Positions 6,775 to 13,639 of a DNA stretch of 15,146 bases are shown here, piece after piece. The translations under genes were made by a program, and so were the position numbers. A model generated the notes under the pieces. That model had not been told where the DNA came from and ran no database searches. It saw only the letters and a list, made by a program, of their open reading frames with translations. Position 1 is the first letter of the stretch. Every line of letters begins with the position of its first letter. Origin of the DNA: an uncultured Pseudomonadota bacterium. Its GTDB lineage: Bacteria > Pseudomonadota > Alphaproteobacteria > Rs-D84. The DNA lies in assembly GCA_947169505.1 (NCBI GenBank), contig CAMVPZ010000008.1, forward strand, positions 1-15,146, written 5' to 3'.

Positions 6775-7723
6775 AATTCAATTCATCCAAATCTTTGACA
6801 ACCAAAATACCGGCGGATTCAAAATTGGCAATTGTGTTATCGATATCCATAATGTTTTGTGATGCCAAATATATAACAGGTGTTAAATCGTTTTGTGTTG
6901 CTAAATCGATTAATTCTTTGACCGGGGAATCTATTTGTTTGCCGGCTGCAAACCAAGAATCGCCATCCATTATCCAAAAATCTTCATCATTGTGTTCGTA
7001 TATTACAAATTTTTCAGTTGCTACAAAATTTTGATAAGTTTCAAAGTCTATGTTTTTATCTTTGAAATATTTTGTGGTATTGTTTTCTAATTCTTTTTCT
7101 GTTGCAATTGGTATATCGAAATCCAAATCTTTGAATGTTGGAACAGAATCGGGCATAGTTGGTTCGATTGTATCGGAAATATCAAAAGCCATTGGGATTG
7201 GAATTGATGATGTGTCGTCTGGTTTTGTTTTTGGTTCGGTTGTTTTTTGTGTTGCGACATTTGGTTTGTTATATACAGAAACCCCACTGGTTAATGGTAA
7301 ACGATTTTTTACACGTTGAAAAGGAACACGTAATTCTGGGGGTAAATCCGATGGAAATTCGGGGTCGATGGTTTGTTCTGGTTCCGGTTCCGGATTTTCA
7401 GGTGTTTTTTCTGGCTCTTCGGTTTTTTTAGAAAAAATTTTAGATATTGTTTTTGAAAAAGGTATTGGAATAATCAATTCCTTTTTGCGATATGTAATTA
7501 GTGTTGTGGCGATATACAATGGCAATGCAGAATAAACAATTATTCCAAACATAAATCCACCAAACCCATGCAATGTTGCGTGAAAAAATTTCCACCAATA
7601 ATACCCGGAAAACATGTTAAAATTGAAAATAAATTTTAATATAAACCATATAATGAAAAAATACCATATTGTCCATTTGACAATAATAAAATTAGATTTC
7701 AAAAATTCCAGGACCTTTTTCAT
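6773..7723 (-). CDS. Two-helix membrane protein with a C-terminal alpha/beta domain, function unknown
   Basis: Not recognised. The 316-residue product has two hydrophobic helices near residues 12-36 and 52-77, the first rich in Phe/Trp/Ile, so it is an inner-membrane protein. A basic stretch (78-100) is followed by a long acidic, Pro/Glu/Thr-rich and probably disordered linker (101-205). The C-terminal part (about 230-314) reads as alternating strands and helices: FVIYEH, FWIMDGDSW, SPVKELIDLA, PVIYLAS, a helix, then ILVVKDLDEL. That order recalls small alpha/beta or nuclease-like folds, but no catalytic motif is certain. With two helices and a positive segment after the second, the C-terminal domain is probably cytoplasmic. 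The ATG at 7723 has no ribosome binding site, and a consensus promoter places transcription start at or next to the ATG. It is convergent with the 906-residue gene and divergent from the 710-residue gene. Confidence 0.85.
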   Translation of the reverse strand: MKKVLEFLKSNFIIVKWTIWYFFIIWFILKFIFNFNMFSGYYWWKFFHATLHGFGGFMFGIIVYSALPLYIATTLITYRKKELIIPIPFSKTISKIFSKKTEEPEKTPENPEPEPEQTIDPEFPSDLPPELRVPFQRVKNRLPLTSGVSVYNKPNVATQKTTEPKTKPDDTSSIPIPMAFDISDTIEPTMPDSVPTFKDLDFDIPIATEKELENNTTKYFKDKNIDFETYQNFVATEKFVIYEHNDEDFWIMDGDSWFAAGKQIDSPVKELIDLATQNDLTPVIYLASQNIMDIDNTIANFESAGILVVKDLDELN

Positions 7724-7729
7724 ACTTTT

Positions 7730-7757
7730 ATTATAGACAATTGTTGTAATTTGTCAA
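7730..7757 (-). promoter_or_regulatory. Consensus sigma-70 promoter giving a leaderless mRNA
   Basis: On the minus strand, TTGACA (7757-7752) and TATAAT (7735-7730) are both perfect and 16 bases apart. Only six bases separate the -10 box from the ATG at 7723, so transcription should start at or within a base or two of the start codon. No ribosome binding site is present. Confidence 0.75.
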
Positions 7758-7823
7758 TTTTTTATTAAAAATAATATTTTGATATAAAATTTGTAAAAAA
7801 AACTTTTTTTAATGTCTTTTATG

Positions 7824-7832
7824 TGATATAAT
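7824..7832 (+). promoter_or_regulatory. Extended -10 promoter for the 710-residue exported protein
   Basis: TGA-TATAAT combines a perfect -10 box (7827-7832) with the TG of an extended -10 element. The -35 region is only a T-run (7804-7810), acceptable for extended -10 promoters. The expected start near 7839 gives a leader of about 23 bases with AAGGGA (7849-7854) seven bases before the ATG. Confidence 0.6.
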
Positions 7833-7861
7833 AACCACGTAGGAATTTAAGGGAAAATATC

Positions 7862-9994
7862 ATGAATAGAATAAATTTATTTGGTAAAACTGTGGTAAGT
7901 ATGGCTGTGTTGATGGCTTTTTGTGGGGCAAATGCGGCACCGGCTGGACGGGCCAGCATGATGGCGGGTGCGACATCTGCACGTATGCCGACAATGCCGG
8001 TTGTGTCTTTGAATACCATTGGAAATCCGGCTGTGCAGACGATAAATCAGCCTGTTGATAATGGTTCTGGGTTGCCCAATATTGTGCCGAATCCAACGCC
8101 TACACCTACACCTACGCCGACCCCAACCCCAACCCCGGGTGATTGTCCGGATGGCGGTATAAGAAATTCCACATATACAATTCAAATGTGTATGGATGAT
8201 ATTTTACAGTGTGTTAATACTGGCGGGCTTCAGGGCGGAATAAATGATTTATTCAATGCTGATGTTCGTAATTCTATTATGAGCGGTATGCGTTTGTGTC
8301 AATCTGCTATTGATAAGTGTATTAAGGAAGTCCGTGTTGATTGTCGCAATATTTATGCTGCAACAACAGATGTTTGGCTTGATTTCAATTCACGTGTAAT
8401 TCAACCAGAATATTATAATTTCGTTTTACGCAAAACAGGTTTGACACCGAACCAGGCTGAAAATACTTGTTTGTTATTGGACAGAAATACGTATGGCGAA
8501 TCGTTCGCAGCAGTAAGTGATAATAATGCGGTCAATAGTGAATATAACAAACGTGTTGGTGCATATAACAATGCATTAGATGGTTCTTTGTCTAAAAATA
8601 ATCCCCAAGGTGTAGAAGTTAACACCACAGGATACGATGGAAATCGTGGACATTATGCACGTTGGGATGCGACCAAGGCTGAATGTTTGGTTCGTGTTGC
8701 TGCATATAACAAAGATAAATTAATTACAAACAGTTGGTTGTTTGGTGCTGTTGGTGATGATACACCGGCTGAAGTTTGGCAAAAAGCGGGTTCTACGTTT
8801 ACATGCAACAAAGATTTGTTTGATTTCAATTCATTGTTGAATGATACGAAAACTGCCGCAGTCATAGCGGTCCCGGGTGGCACAATTTTGGGAACTGCGA
8901 TTGGTGCGGGGGCAGGTGCTGCCGCATATAACAAAAAACATAATGAATTTATGGAAGGTGGAAACCAATGTGCGGACGAAATTTATCGTCGTGAATTGGG
9001 AACCAAAATTGCCGCTTCGAAACAAGCAGGTGTTTTGAAATCTTATGCGTATGAATCGGTTACATTCTCTGATAAAGGTGCTAAAAAAGAATTTACAGGC
9101 ACACCTATTTTTGATGACAATTATGACTTTTCAAAATTAGATGAAGAAAAATGTAATGCATTACACAGATTGGCTGAAAAAATCGAATTGTACAAACATG
9201 ATCTGGAACAATGCAGGGCTAATCTTTCAAATACGCAAGTTTATCAAGGAGCAAAACAATTGGTTCCTGAAAATAGTGAAATGTATATTCAAGAAGGGTT
9301 TAATATAAACGGCAATCAAGTTTGTATCATTGGTAGTACGAACTGTCCACCTGTAACAAATACTGCAAACAATAATGAAGTACCAAGATATAATGATGAA
9401 TGTTTGTTTGTTCCGTTGCAGATTGGTTCTTATATGTCGAACAATTCTGGCCCAAGGTGCAGTCATGGTGATAAATGTTTGACTGAACACCAAATCCAAT
9501 TCCAAATAAACAAATTGGGGTCATTGTTGAATAATTTGGGACCTGTGTTCAAAGTCGCAAAAGATGCCAACAAAGGCAAAGAAATTGGCAAAGGTGCGGC
9601 GATTGGTGCTGTGACTGGTGCCGGTGCCGGTGGTATTGCGACAGCCATTACTGCTTTGGTTGAACGCAGTCATATTAATTGCAAAGTTGGTGATGGTTTG
9701 AATACTGTATCTTTGGGCAAATCACATACCATAGATTCCTTGAAAGATTTCTATGTTAAATGGAATTTGAAATTGCCAGATACTGTTGCGCCAACAGCCG
9801 TTGTGACGGATGTGGCTTCGTGGCAACAAGCATGCAGTCAATTCAACAGCCGTTTGATGGATTGTCCATATGTCCAGGTTAATTTGAAAACATCTGGCAA
9901 TGCGACGTATCAATTGATAAGTGGTGCATGTGTCCAATCGGGTACCGTATGTGTGCCGAATGGGGGTGCAATGACTTCACGTATTCCACAATAA
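7862..9994 (+). CDS. Exported Cys-rich protein with Thr-Pro linker and two glycine zippers, function unknown
   Basis: No named family recognised. The 710-residue product has a signal peptide (cleavage after ANA, about residue 25), a short Met/Ala/Pro-rich segment and a (Thr-Pro)n linker at 78-92. A Cys-rich helical body follows: CX6C pairs sit at 110-117 and 146-153, with further pairs at 488-495 and 690-697, and the mature protein has about 22 Cys. Two Gly/Ala-rich hydrophobic segments, about 333-355 (GTAIGAGAGAAA) and 573-598 (GAAIGAVTGAGAGGIATAI), look like glycine zippers of the kind found in outer-membrane 17-kDa-antigen-type proteins. These may insert in or associate with a membrane. 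The start follows AAGGGA by seven bases. A lipobox is not convincing, because residue 20 before Cys21 is Phe. It shares the CX6C signature with the 906-residue protein. A surface or envelope structural role is inference. Confidence 0.9.
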   Translation: MNRINLFGKTVVSMAVLMAFCGANAAPAGRASMMAGATSARMPTMPVVSLNTIGNPAVQTINQPVDNGSGLPNIVPNPTPTPTPTPTPTPTPGDCPDGGIRNSTYTIQMCMDDILQCVNTGGLQGGINDLFNADVRNSIMSGMRLCQSAIDKCIKEVRVDCRNIYAATTDVWLDFNSRVIQPEYYNFVLRKTGLTPNQAENTCLLLDRNTYGESFAAVSDNNAVNSEYNKRVGAYNNALDGSLSKNNPQGVEVNTTGYDGNRGHYARWDATKAECLVRVAAYNKDKLITNSWLFGAVGDDTPAEVWQKAGSTFTCNKDLFDFNSLLNDTKTAAVIAVPGGTILGTAIGAGAGAAAYNKKHNEFMEGGNQCADEIYRRELGTKIAASKQAGVLKSYAYESVTFSDKGAKKEFTGTPIFDDNYDFSKLDEEKCNALHRLAEKIELYKHDLEQCRANLSNTQVYQGAKQLVPENSEMYIQEGFNINGNQVCIIGSTNCPPVTNTANNNEVPRYNDECLFVPLQIGSYMSNNSGPRCSHGDKCLTEHQIQFQINKLGSLLNNLGPVFKVAKDANKGKEIGKGAAIGAVTGAGAGGIATAITALVERSHINCKVGDGLNTVSLGKSHTIDSLKDFYVKWNLKLPDTVAPTAVVTDVASWQQACSQFNSRLMDCPYVQVNLKTSGNATYQLISGACVQSGTVCVPNGGAMTSRIPQ
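8093..8137 (+). repeat. Thr-Pro hexanucleotide repeat
   Basis: About seven tandem units of an ACN-CCN hexamer encode the (Thr-Pro)n linker of the exported protein. Third bases vary, so the units are degenerate at DNA level. This suggests the linker length is kept by selection more than by recent slippage, although copy-number change remains possible. Confidence 0.85.
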
Positions 9995-10012
9995 CGGAAT
10001 TTTGGATATGGT

Positions 10013-10042
10013 AAAAAAGAACGTCATTTGACGTTCTTTTTT
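10013..10042. terminator. Bidirectional terminator between the 710-residue gene and ccrM
   Basis: AAAAAAGAACGTC pairs perfectly with GACGTTCTTTTTT around an ATTT loop. The A and T flanks make it usable from both strands. It lies 18 bases after the plus-strand stop at 9994 and about 100 bases beyond the minus-strand ccrM stop at 10144. Confidence 0.85.
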
Positions 10043-10084
10043 GTTTGGGTAATTATGTTTCGATTTTTATTTAAAGTGTAACCA

Positions 10085-10113
10085 CCCCTTTTGATTTTTT
10101 CAAAAGGGGTTTT
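10085..10113 (+). terminator. Second hairpin terminator
   Basis: CCCCTTTTGA (10085-10094) pairs with TCAAAAGGGG (10100-10109) around a T5 loop, followed by four T. It may back up the terminator at 10013-10042 for plus-strand transcripts. On the minus strand the hairpin lies just past ccrM but lacks a good T-run. Confidence 0.65.
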
Positions 10114-10143
10114 AGAAGGAAACTGATTTTATTTTGATAAATT

Positions 10144-10692
10144 TTATGCCGCTTTTTTGATGCCAGATTTTATATCACGGACGTATTTGCGTATTTCGTC
10201 AATGGCAACCAATGTACCGTCTTGCTTTTGTGCAGACCAATAATCCCAGCCATTAAAACTGACACTGTGTTGTATGCGTGCCGCCATTATGTGAATTGAT
10301 GCTTTGCCATACAATGTATGCATTAATTGTCCGTCATGTGTAATCATTACACGGTCACCACGTGGTCCAACCAAAGTTTGCCCAACGTAAAGTAATCCTG
10401 CATCAATTAATTCACGGAAACTGACCTTGATCGCTTCACGTTTTGGTGCAGATACTTCGATACCAGATAAATCAATTGGGGTTATGTTTTTAACACGTTC
10501 ACGTGCAGCATTGACATAGGTTTCTTCACGATCTATGCCGATAAATTGACGACCCAATTCTTTCGCAGTTGCAGCGGTTGTACCAGAACCAACAAATGGA
10601 TCCAAAATTATATCACCCGGTTTGGTTGAAGACAAAATCACACGACGCAATAAATCCATTGGCTTTTGTGTATAGACTTCATCCCTTTTCAT
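10144..10692 (-). CDS. ccrM: C-terminal half of CcrM-type GANTC adenine methyltransferase (frameshifted)
   Basis: This frame carries the second half of a beta-class DNA N6-adenine methyltransferase. TQKP leads into RVILSSTKPGDIILDPFVGSGTTAATAKELGRQFIGID, which holds the AdoMet-binding DPFxGSGT motif I (10579-10602). Next comes the CcrM-specific C-terminal domain (about 100 residues, ending NGWDYWSAQ...IDEIRKYVRDI) that in Caulobacter CcrM contributes to DNA recognition. The frame is open up to a GTG at 10710, but the ATG at 10692 is the more likely start if it is translated alone; no good ribosome binding site precedes either. It overlaps the N-terminal half (10679-11239) in another frame and together they rebuild a CcrM of normal size (about 360 residues). 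The half is intact to its stop, so the frameshift is recent, an assembly or sequencing error, or tolerated by fragment complementation. Read whole, ccrM spans 10144-11239. Confidence 0.85.
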   Translation of the reverse strand: MKRDEVYTQKPMDLLRRVILSSTKPGDIILDPFVGSGTTAATAKELGRQFIGIDREETYVNAARERVKNITPIDLSGIEVSAPKREAIKVSFRELIDAGLLYVGQTLVGPRGDRVMITHDGQLMHTLYGKASIHIMAARIQHSVSFNGWDYWSAQKQDGTLVAIDEIRKYVRDIKSGIKKAA

Positions 10693-11239
10693 CTTTGATA
10701 CGTTCTTCACCCAAACAGATATTTATATCCCAATCAGAACGCATTTGTTTTCCACCATTTAATTTTTTCATCGTTTCATAATTAAATGTATATTTTCCGG
10801 TTTTTGTAGGTGTTGCCCAAATAAGTGTTTCATGAGCATTTGTAAATCGTGTTCCACGGAAATTCGGCATAGGGTTCGTTTTTACCCAAACTATGTCGTT
10901 TAAAATCCAAAATCCCATGTCTTGTAATATCGAGCCAACACGGAATATGTTGTGATAAGAACCAATAACCCACATTGCGCCATCTGGTTTTAATATACGT
11001 TTACATTCACGCATCCAATTGCGGGTAAATTCATCATATTGTGCATTTGATTCAAACGCATCCCAATTATCACGCACAGCACGTGCAGCAGTTTGATCTT
11101 CGGGGCGATACAATGTTTTTTCGCCCAATTGTAAATTATATGGGGAATCTGCAAAAATCGCATCTACAGATGCATCAGGTATATTGCGCATGATATCGAT
11201 ACAATCACCGCATAAAATCTGATTTAAATATTTTTGCAT
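10679..11239 (-). CDS. ccrM: N-terminal half of CcrM-type GANTC adenine methyltransferase (frameshifted)
   Basis: CcrM methylates adenine in GANTC and is part of the alphaproteobacterial cell-cycle circuit. Residues 1-186 match the first half: an ILCGDCIDIM start, motif IV at 31-34, then WVIGSYHNIFRVG, GFWILNDIVWVKTNPMPNFRGTRF, NAHETLIWA, MRSDW and GEERIKDEKG. It then stops at TGA (10679-10681) just before the TQKP segment, which continues in the +1 frame of the other entry. Motif IV reads DSPY where the family has DPPY; the Ser codon TCC is one base from Pro CCC. Substrate-flipping and catalysis use this motif, so activity could be reduced. Upstream are a purine-rich GAGAGAG stretch and an extended -10 element. 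It is divergent from nrdR. I see no transposon or other damage, which favours a single indel. Confidence 0.88.
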   Translation of the reverse strand: MQKYLNQILCGDCIDIMRNIPDASVDAIFADSPYNLQLGEKTLYRPEDQTAARAVRDNWDAFESNAQYDEFTRNWMRECKRILKPDGAMWVIGSYHNIFRVGSILQDMGFWILNDIVWVKTNPMPNFRGTRFTNAHETLIWATPTKTGKYTFNYETMKKLNGGKQMRSDWDINICLGEERIKDEKG

Positions 11240-11263
11240 TTTTCTCTCTCGCCTTTTTTATGC

Positions 11264-11272
11264 ATTTTACCA
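11264..11272 (-). promoter_or_regulatory. Probable extended -10 promoter for ccrM
   Basis: On the minus strand TGG-TAAAAT forms an extended -10 element. It lies 24 bases upstream of the ccrM start codon and has only a T-rich -35 region. It resembles the layout upstream of the 710-residue gene. A GANTC site lies about 30 bases further upstream. Confidence 0.4.
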
Positions 11273-11302
11273 TATTTTCAACATATAAAAAAGACGTTCA
11301 GC

Positions 11303-11307
11303 GAATC
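11303..11307. promoter_or_regulatory. GANTC methylation site in the ccrM-nrdR intergenic region
   Basis: GAATC, the CcrM target, lies between the divergent ccrM and nrdR genes, 63 bases from the ccrM start. In Caulobacter, methylation of GANTC in promoters tunes transcription through GcrA, including around ccrM itself. The site suggests similar feedback here, but a five-base motif can occur by chance. Confidence 0.4.
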
Positions 11308-11334
11308 GGTTTGTAAAAAAAACACTTGATTTTT

Positions 11335-11361
11335 TTGAAAAAGCATTTTTTTGCATATAAA
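11335..11361 (+). promoter_or_regulatory. Possible promoter for the nrdR operon
   Basis: TTGAAA (11335-11340) and TATAAA (11356-11361) are 15 bases apart, shorter than ideal. The leader to the nrdR ATG at 11405 would be about 37 bases. No convincing NrdR-box pair was seen. Confidence 0.35.
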
Positions 11362-11404
11362 TTCTGCTTTACTTGTGCATGAATTTTTTCTAACCTTAAT
11401 GATT

Positions 11405-11905
11405 ATGAGGTGTCCTTACTGTAATTCTACTGATAGTCGTGTGGCGGATTCACGCCCGGATAGTGGTGATGCGATTATTCGCCGCCGTCGTGTTTGTAAT
11501 CAATGTGGCGCAAAATTCACTACGGTTGAACGTATTCAAATGCGTGATTTGATTGTTGTTAAAAACAGTGGAAAAACAGAACCTTTTGATCGTGAAAAAT
11601 TATTTCGTTCTATAAAATTGGCATGTCGCAATCGTGATGTTCGGGATGAACAAATTGATCGTTTGGTTGCGTCTATTCAACGCAGATTGGAAACAGAAAG
11701 TGCAGACGATACGATAACCAGCGCCCAAGTTGGACAGATGGTATCTGATTCTTTGTTGAATTTGGACCCAATCGCATTTATTAGATTTGTTTCGGTTTAT
11801 CGAAAATTTTCACGTGTTGCAGATTTTAAAAAAATTATAAGTCAAATACCAGAAGCGGACGAAGACGCTGTTGTTTGTGAATTACCAAAAACTTCGCTGT
11901 TTTGA
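11405..11905 (+). CDS. nrdR: Transcriptional repressor NrdR (ribonucleotide reductase regulator)
   Basis: NrdR senses ATP/dATP and represses ribonucleotide reductase genes by binding NrdR boxes. The 166-residue product opens with the canonical MRCPYC and has the zinc ribbon Cys3, Cys6, Cys31 and Cys34 separated by the DSR...IRRRRVCNQCGAKFTTVER segment. The ATP-cone domain follows at about 47-135 (VVKNSGKTEPFDREKL, ending NLDPIAFIRFVSVYRKF). The C-terminal 25 residues are ordinary for the family. The ATG at 11405 was chosen because it gives MRCPYC; an ATG six bases earlier and a TTG at 11351 would add unsupported residues. No Shine-Dalgarno sequence is visible. It heads a compact plus-strand run with the transglycosylase gene (7-base gap), rnhB and pgk, and is divergent from ccrM. 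Confidence 0.96.
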   Translation: MRCPYCNSTDSRVADSRPDSGDAIIRRRRVCNQCGAKFTTVERIQMRDLIVVKNSGKTEPFDREKLFRSIKLACRNRDVRDEQIDRLVASIQRRLETESADDTITSAQVGQMVSDSLLNLDPIAFIRFVSVYRKFSRVADFKKIISQIPEADEDAVVCELPKTSLF

Positions 11906-11912
11906 AATAACG

Positions 11913-13637
11913 ATGAAAAAGATATTTGCATTTTTTATGCTGATTTGTTGTCCGCTGATGTCATTAGCGATAGAGTCTGTTGATATTCTAACAGATGAAG
12001 ATGCGGCAACTTATGTTCAAATATTTATGCTGCAAGACAAAGAAAAAATTGAAAGTGCCAAAAAATTAGAGGCTAAATTAACAGATAAATTTTTGATGAA
12101 TGAAGTTTTATATCAAAGATATGTTTCAAAGACTTATCATACCAAAGGTATAGAATTACAAAAATGGATGGATAAATATCATGATATGCCGGGTGCTGAA
12201 AGATTATCAAAAATTGCGAAATTAAAAAAGGCTACGGTTCGTAAACCTAATGTGCCACATATTGTGACTGGCAAAGAATATATTGAAAGTGCGCAATCTG
12301 AAACTTGGACAATGAAAACTTATAACAACAAAGTCACAAAAAATATTGATAAATTTAAAAAAGCGATACGTTCTGGGTCTTCGAAAACTGCCCGTAAAAT
12401 TTTAGAAGATAAATCTTTTAAATCTAAATTGTCAAAATCTGATTATGGTCGGTTATGTGGTCGGTTGGCATTTTTATATTACACAAATGGTGAATATGAT
12501 TTGGCAAAAAAGTGGGGAACAATTGCAAGTGATGCAAATTCTGAATATGGTCTTTGGTCGATGGGATTGCTTTGTTTCAAAGAAAAAAAGTATGTTGATG
12601 CACAAAAACATTTTTCCAAAATTTTGGATTTAACCCAAATCAATAATGCACGAAAAACCGAAGCGGCTTTTTGGGCAGGACGCAGTGCCGATATAAATGG
12701 TGATAGTGAATCGGCTGAAAAATATTGGAAAATTGCTGCAACACATCCTATGTCGTTTTATGGTGCGTTGGCTTCTACTATGTTGGGATCGGCACCAGAA
12801 TATGAATTTTTTGATCAAGAATGTTCTGATGAAGATATCGTCACATTGCGTGAAGATAAATATGGAAAAAAAGCATTGGCATTGATTCAAGTTGGGCGAA
12901 AAGACAGGGCGGAACAATATTTGAAATATTTGGTGACATCAAAATCTTCGGATAAAATGTTGCATGCGGTTAATGCAGTATCATCTTTGTATGGTTTGCC
13001 AAGTGTTTCAATTTTGGTTTCTGGTGTTATGCGGGACAGGGGAATATTAGAAATCAATGATGATATTATTTATTCTGCACAATATCCTTTGCCAAATTGG
13101 GAACCAATGGGCGGTTGGTCTATTGATAGGGCTTTATTATTGGCAATCACTAAACAAGAAAGCGGTTTTAAACCAACCGCTAAATCTGGGGTTGGGGCAA
13201 ATGGCGTTATGCAATTAATGCCAGGAACTGCGAAATTGGTCGCACGTAAAAATTCTGTGAAAATGTCCGATATTGATATGTCTAATCCGGAACATAATAT
13301 GTTTTTGGGACAACAATATATTGTCGATTTATTGCAACAACCACTGGTTCAAAACAATATTATAAAGATGTTGATTGCTTATAATGCGGGTATTGGTAAT
13401 TTGGCAAAATTTGAAAAAAGTTTTTCAACAGCTGATCCATTGTTGTATATCGAAAGTTTCCCAGCATATGAAACAAGATATTATATAAAACGTGTTATGT
13501 CTAATTTATGGTTGTATCGTGCACGTCTTAATCAGCCATTGACTGCGTTGCAAGAATTGGCCGATGCTCAATGGCCGTTGTATAACAGCGAAGATGAATA
13601 TGTATTAAATAATACTTTTAATAAACCGTCGTTATAG
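11913..13637 (+). CDS. slt: Soluble lytic murein transglycosylase (Slt70-like)
   Basis: Lytic transglycosylases cleave the MurNAc-GlcNAc bond of peptidoglycan, forming 1,6-anhydro-MurNAc, in wall turnover and insertion of envelope machines. The 574-residue product has a signal peptide ending about residue 19 (SLA-I), so it is periplasmic. Residues about 120-360 are TPR-like helical repeats (FLYYTNGEYDLAKKWG, AAFWAGRSADINGDSESAEKYW, HPMSFYGALAS), matching the ring-shaped U domain of Slt70. The SLT domain is C-terminal: catalytic Glu416 in KQESGF, then GVMQLMPGTA (431-440), AYNAG (489-493) and FPAYETRYYIKRV (516-528). All key motifs are present. The first ATG after nrdR (11913) gives the signal peptide; a longer in-frame TTG start inside nrdR would not. 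No Shine-Dalgarno sequence is seen, so translation is probably coupled to nrdR. Confidence 0.93.
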   Translation: MKKIFAFFMLICCPLMSLAIESVDILTDEDAATYVQIFMLQDKEKIESAKKLEAKLTDKFLMNEVLYQRYVSKTYHTKGIELQKWMDKYHDMPGAERLSKIAKLKKATVRKPNVPHIVTGKEYIESAQSETWTMKTYNNKVTKNIDKFKKAIRSGSSKTARKILEDKSFKSKLSKSDYGRLCGRLAFLYYTNGEYDLAKKWGTIASDANSEYGLWSMGLLCFKEKKYVDAQKHFSKILDLTQINNARKTEAAFWAGRSADINGDSESAEKYWKIAATHPMSFYGALASTMLGSAPEYEFFDQECSDEDIVTLREDKYGKKALALIQVGRKDRAEQYLKYLVTSKSSDKMLHAVNAVSSLYGLPSVSILVSGVMRDRGILEINDDIIYSAQYPLPNWEPMGGWSIDRALLLAITKQESGFKPTAKSGVGANGVMQLMPGTAKLVARKNSVKMSDIDMSNPEHNMFLGQQYIVDLLQQPLVQNNIIKMLIAYNAGIGNLAKFEKSFSTADPLLYIESFPAYETRYYIKRVMSNLWLYRARLNQPLTALQELADAQWPLYNSEDEYVLNNTFNKPSL

Positions 13638-13639
13638 AT

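Noticed and set aside
8093..8137. The Thr-Pro repeat as a CRISPR-like or phase-variation array.
   Set aside because: The hexamer units are degenerate, have no spacers, and stay in frame whatever the copy number, so they would not switch the gene off.
10085..10113. The CCCCTTTTGA hairpin as an attachment site or inverted repeat of a mobile element.
   Set aside because: It is short, has a T-tail and follows a gene end; no transposase or second copy is present.
10679..10681. UGA at the end of the ccrM N-terminal half read as Trp.
   Set aside because: Read-through would continue in the wrong frame, not the TQKP frame. nrdR also ends with UGA at the expected family length, and Trp codons elsewhere are TGG.
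10683..10695. An AAAGGGA slippery heptamer, in the correct phase, at the ccrM break, suggesting programmed -1 frameshifting.
   Set aside because: The phase is right for a -1 slip, but the C-terminal half lies in the +1 frame. A -1 shift would lead to a different frame that soon stops.
11351..11404. An extended N-terminus for nrdR from a TTG or earlier ATG.
   Set aside because: NrdR proteins begin at MxCPxC; the extra residues have no family support.
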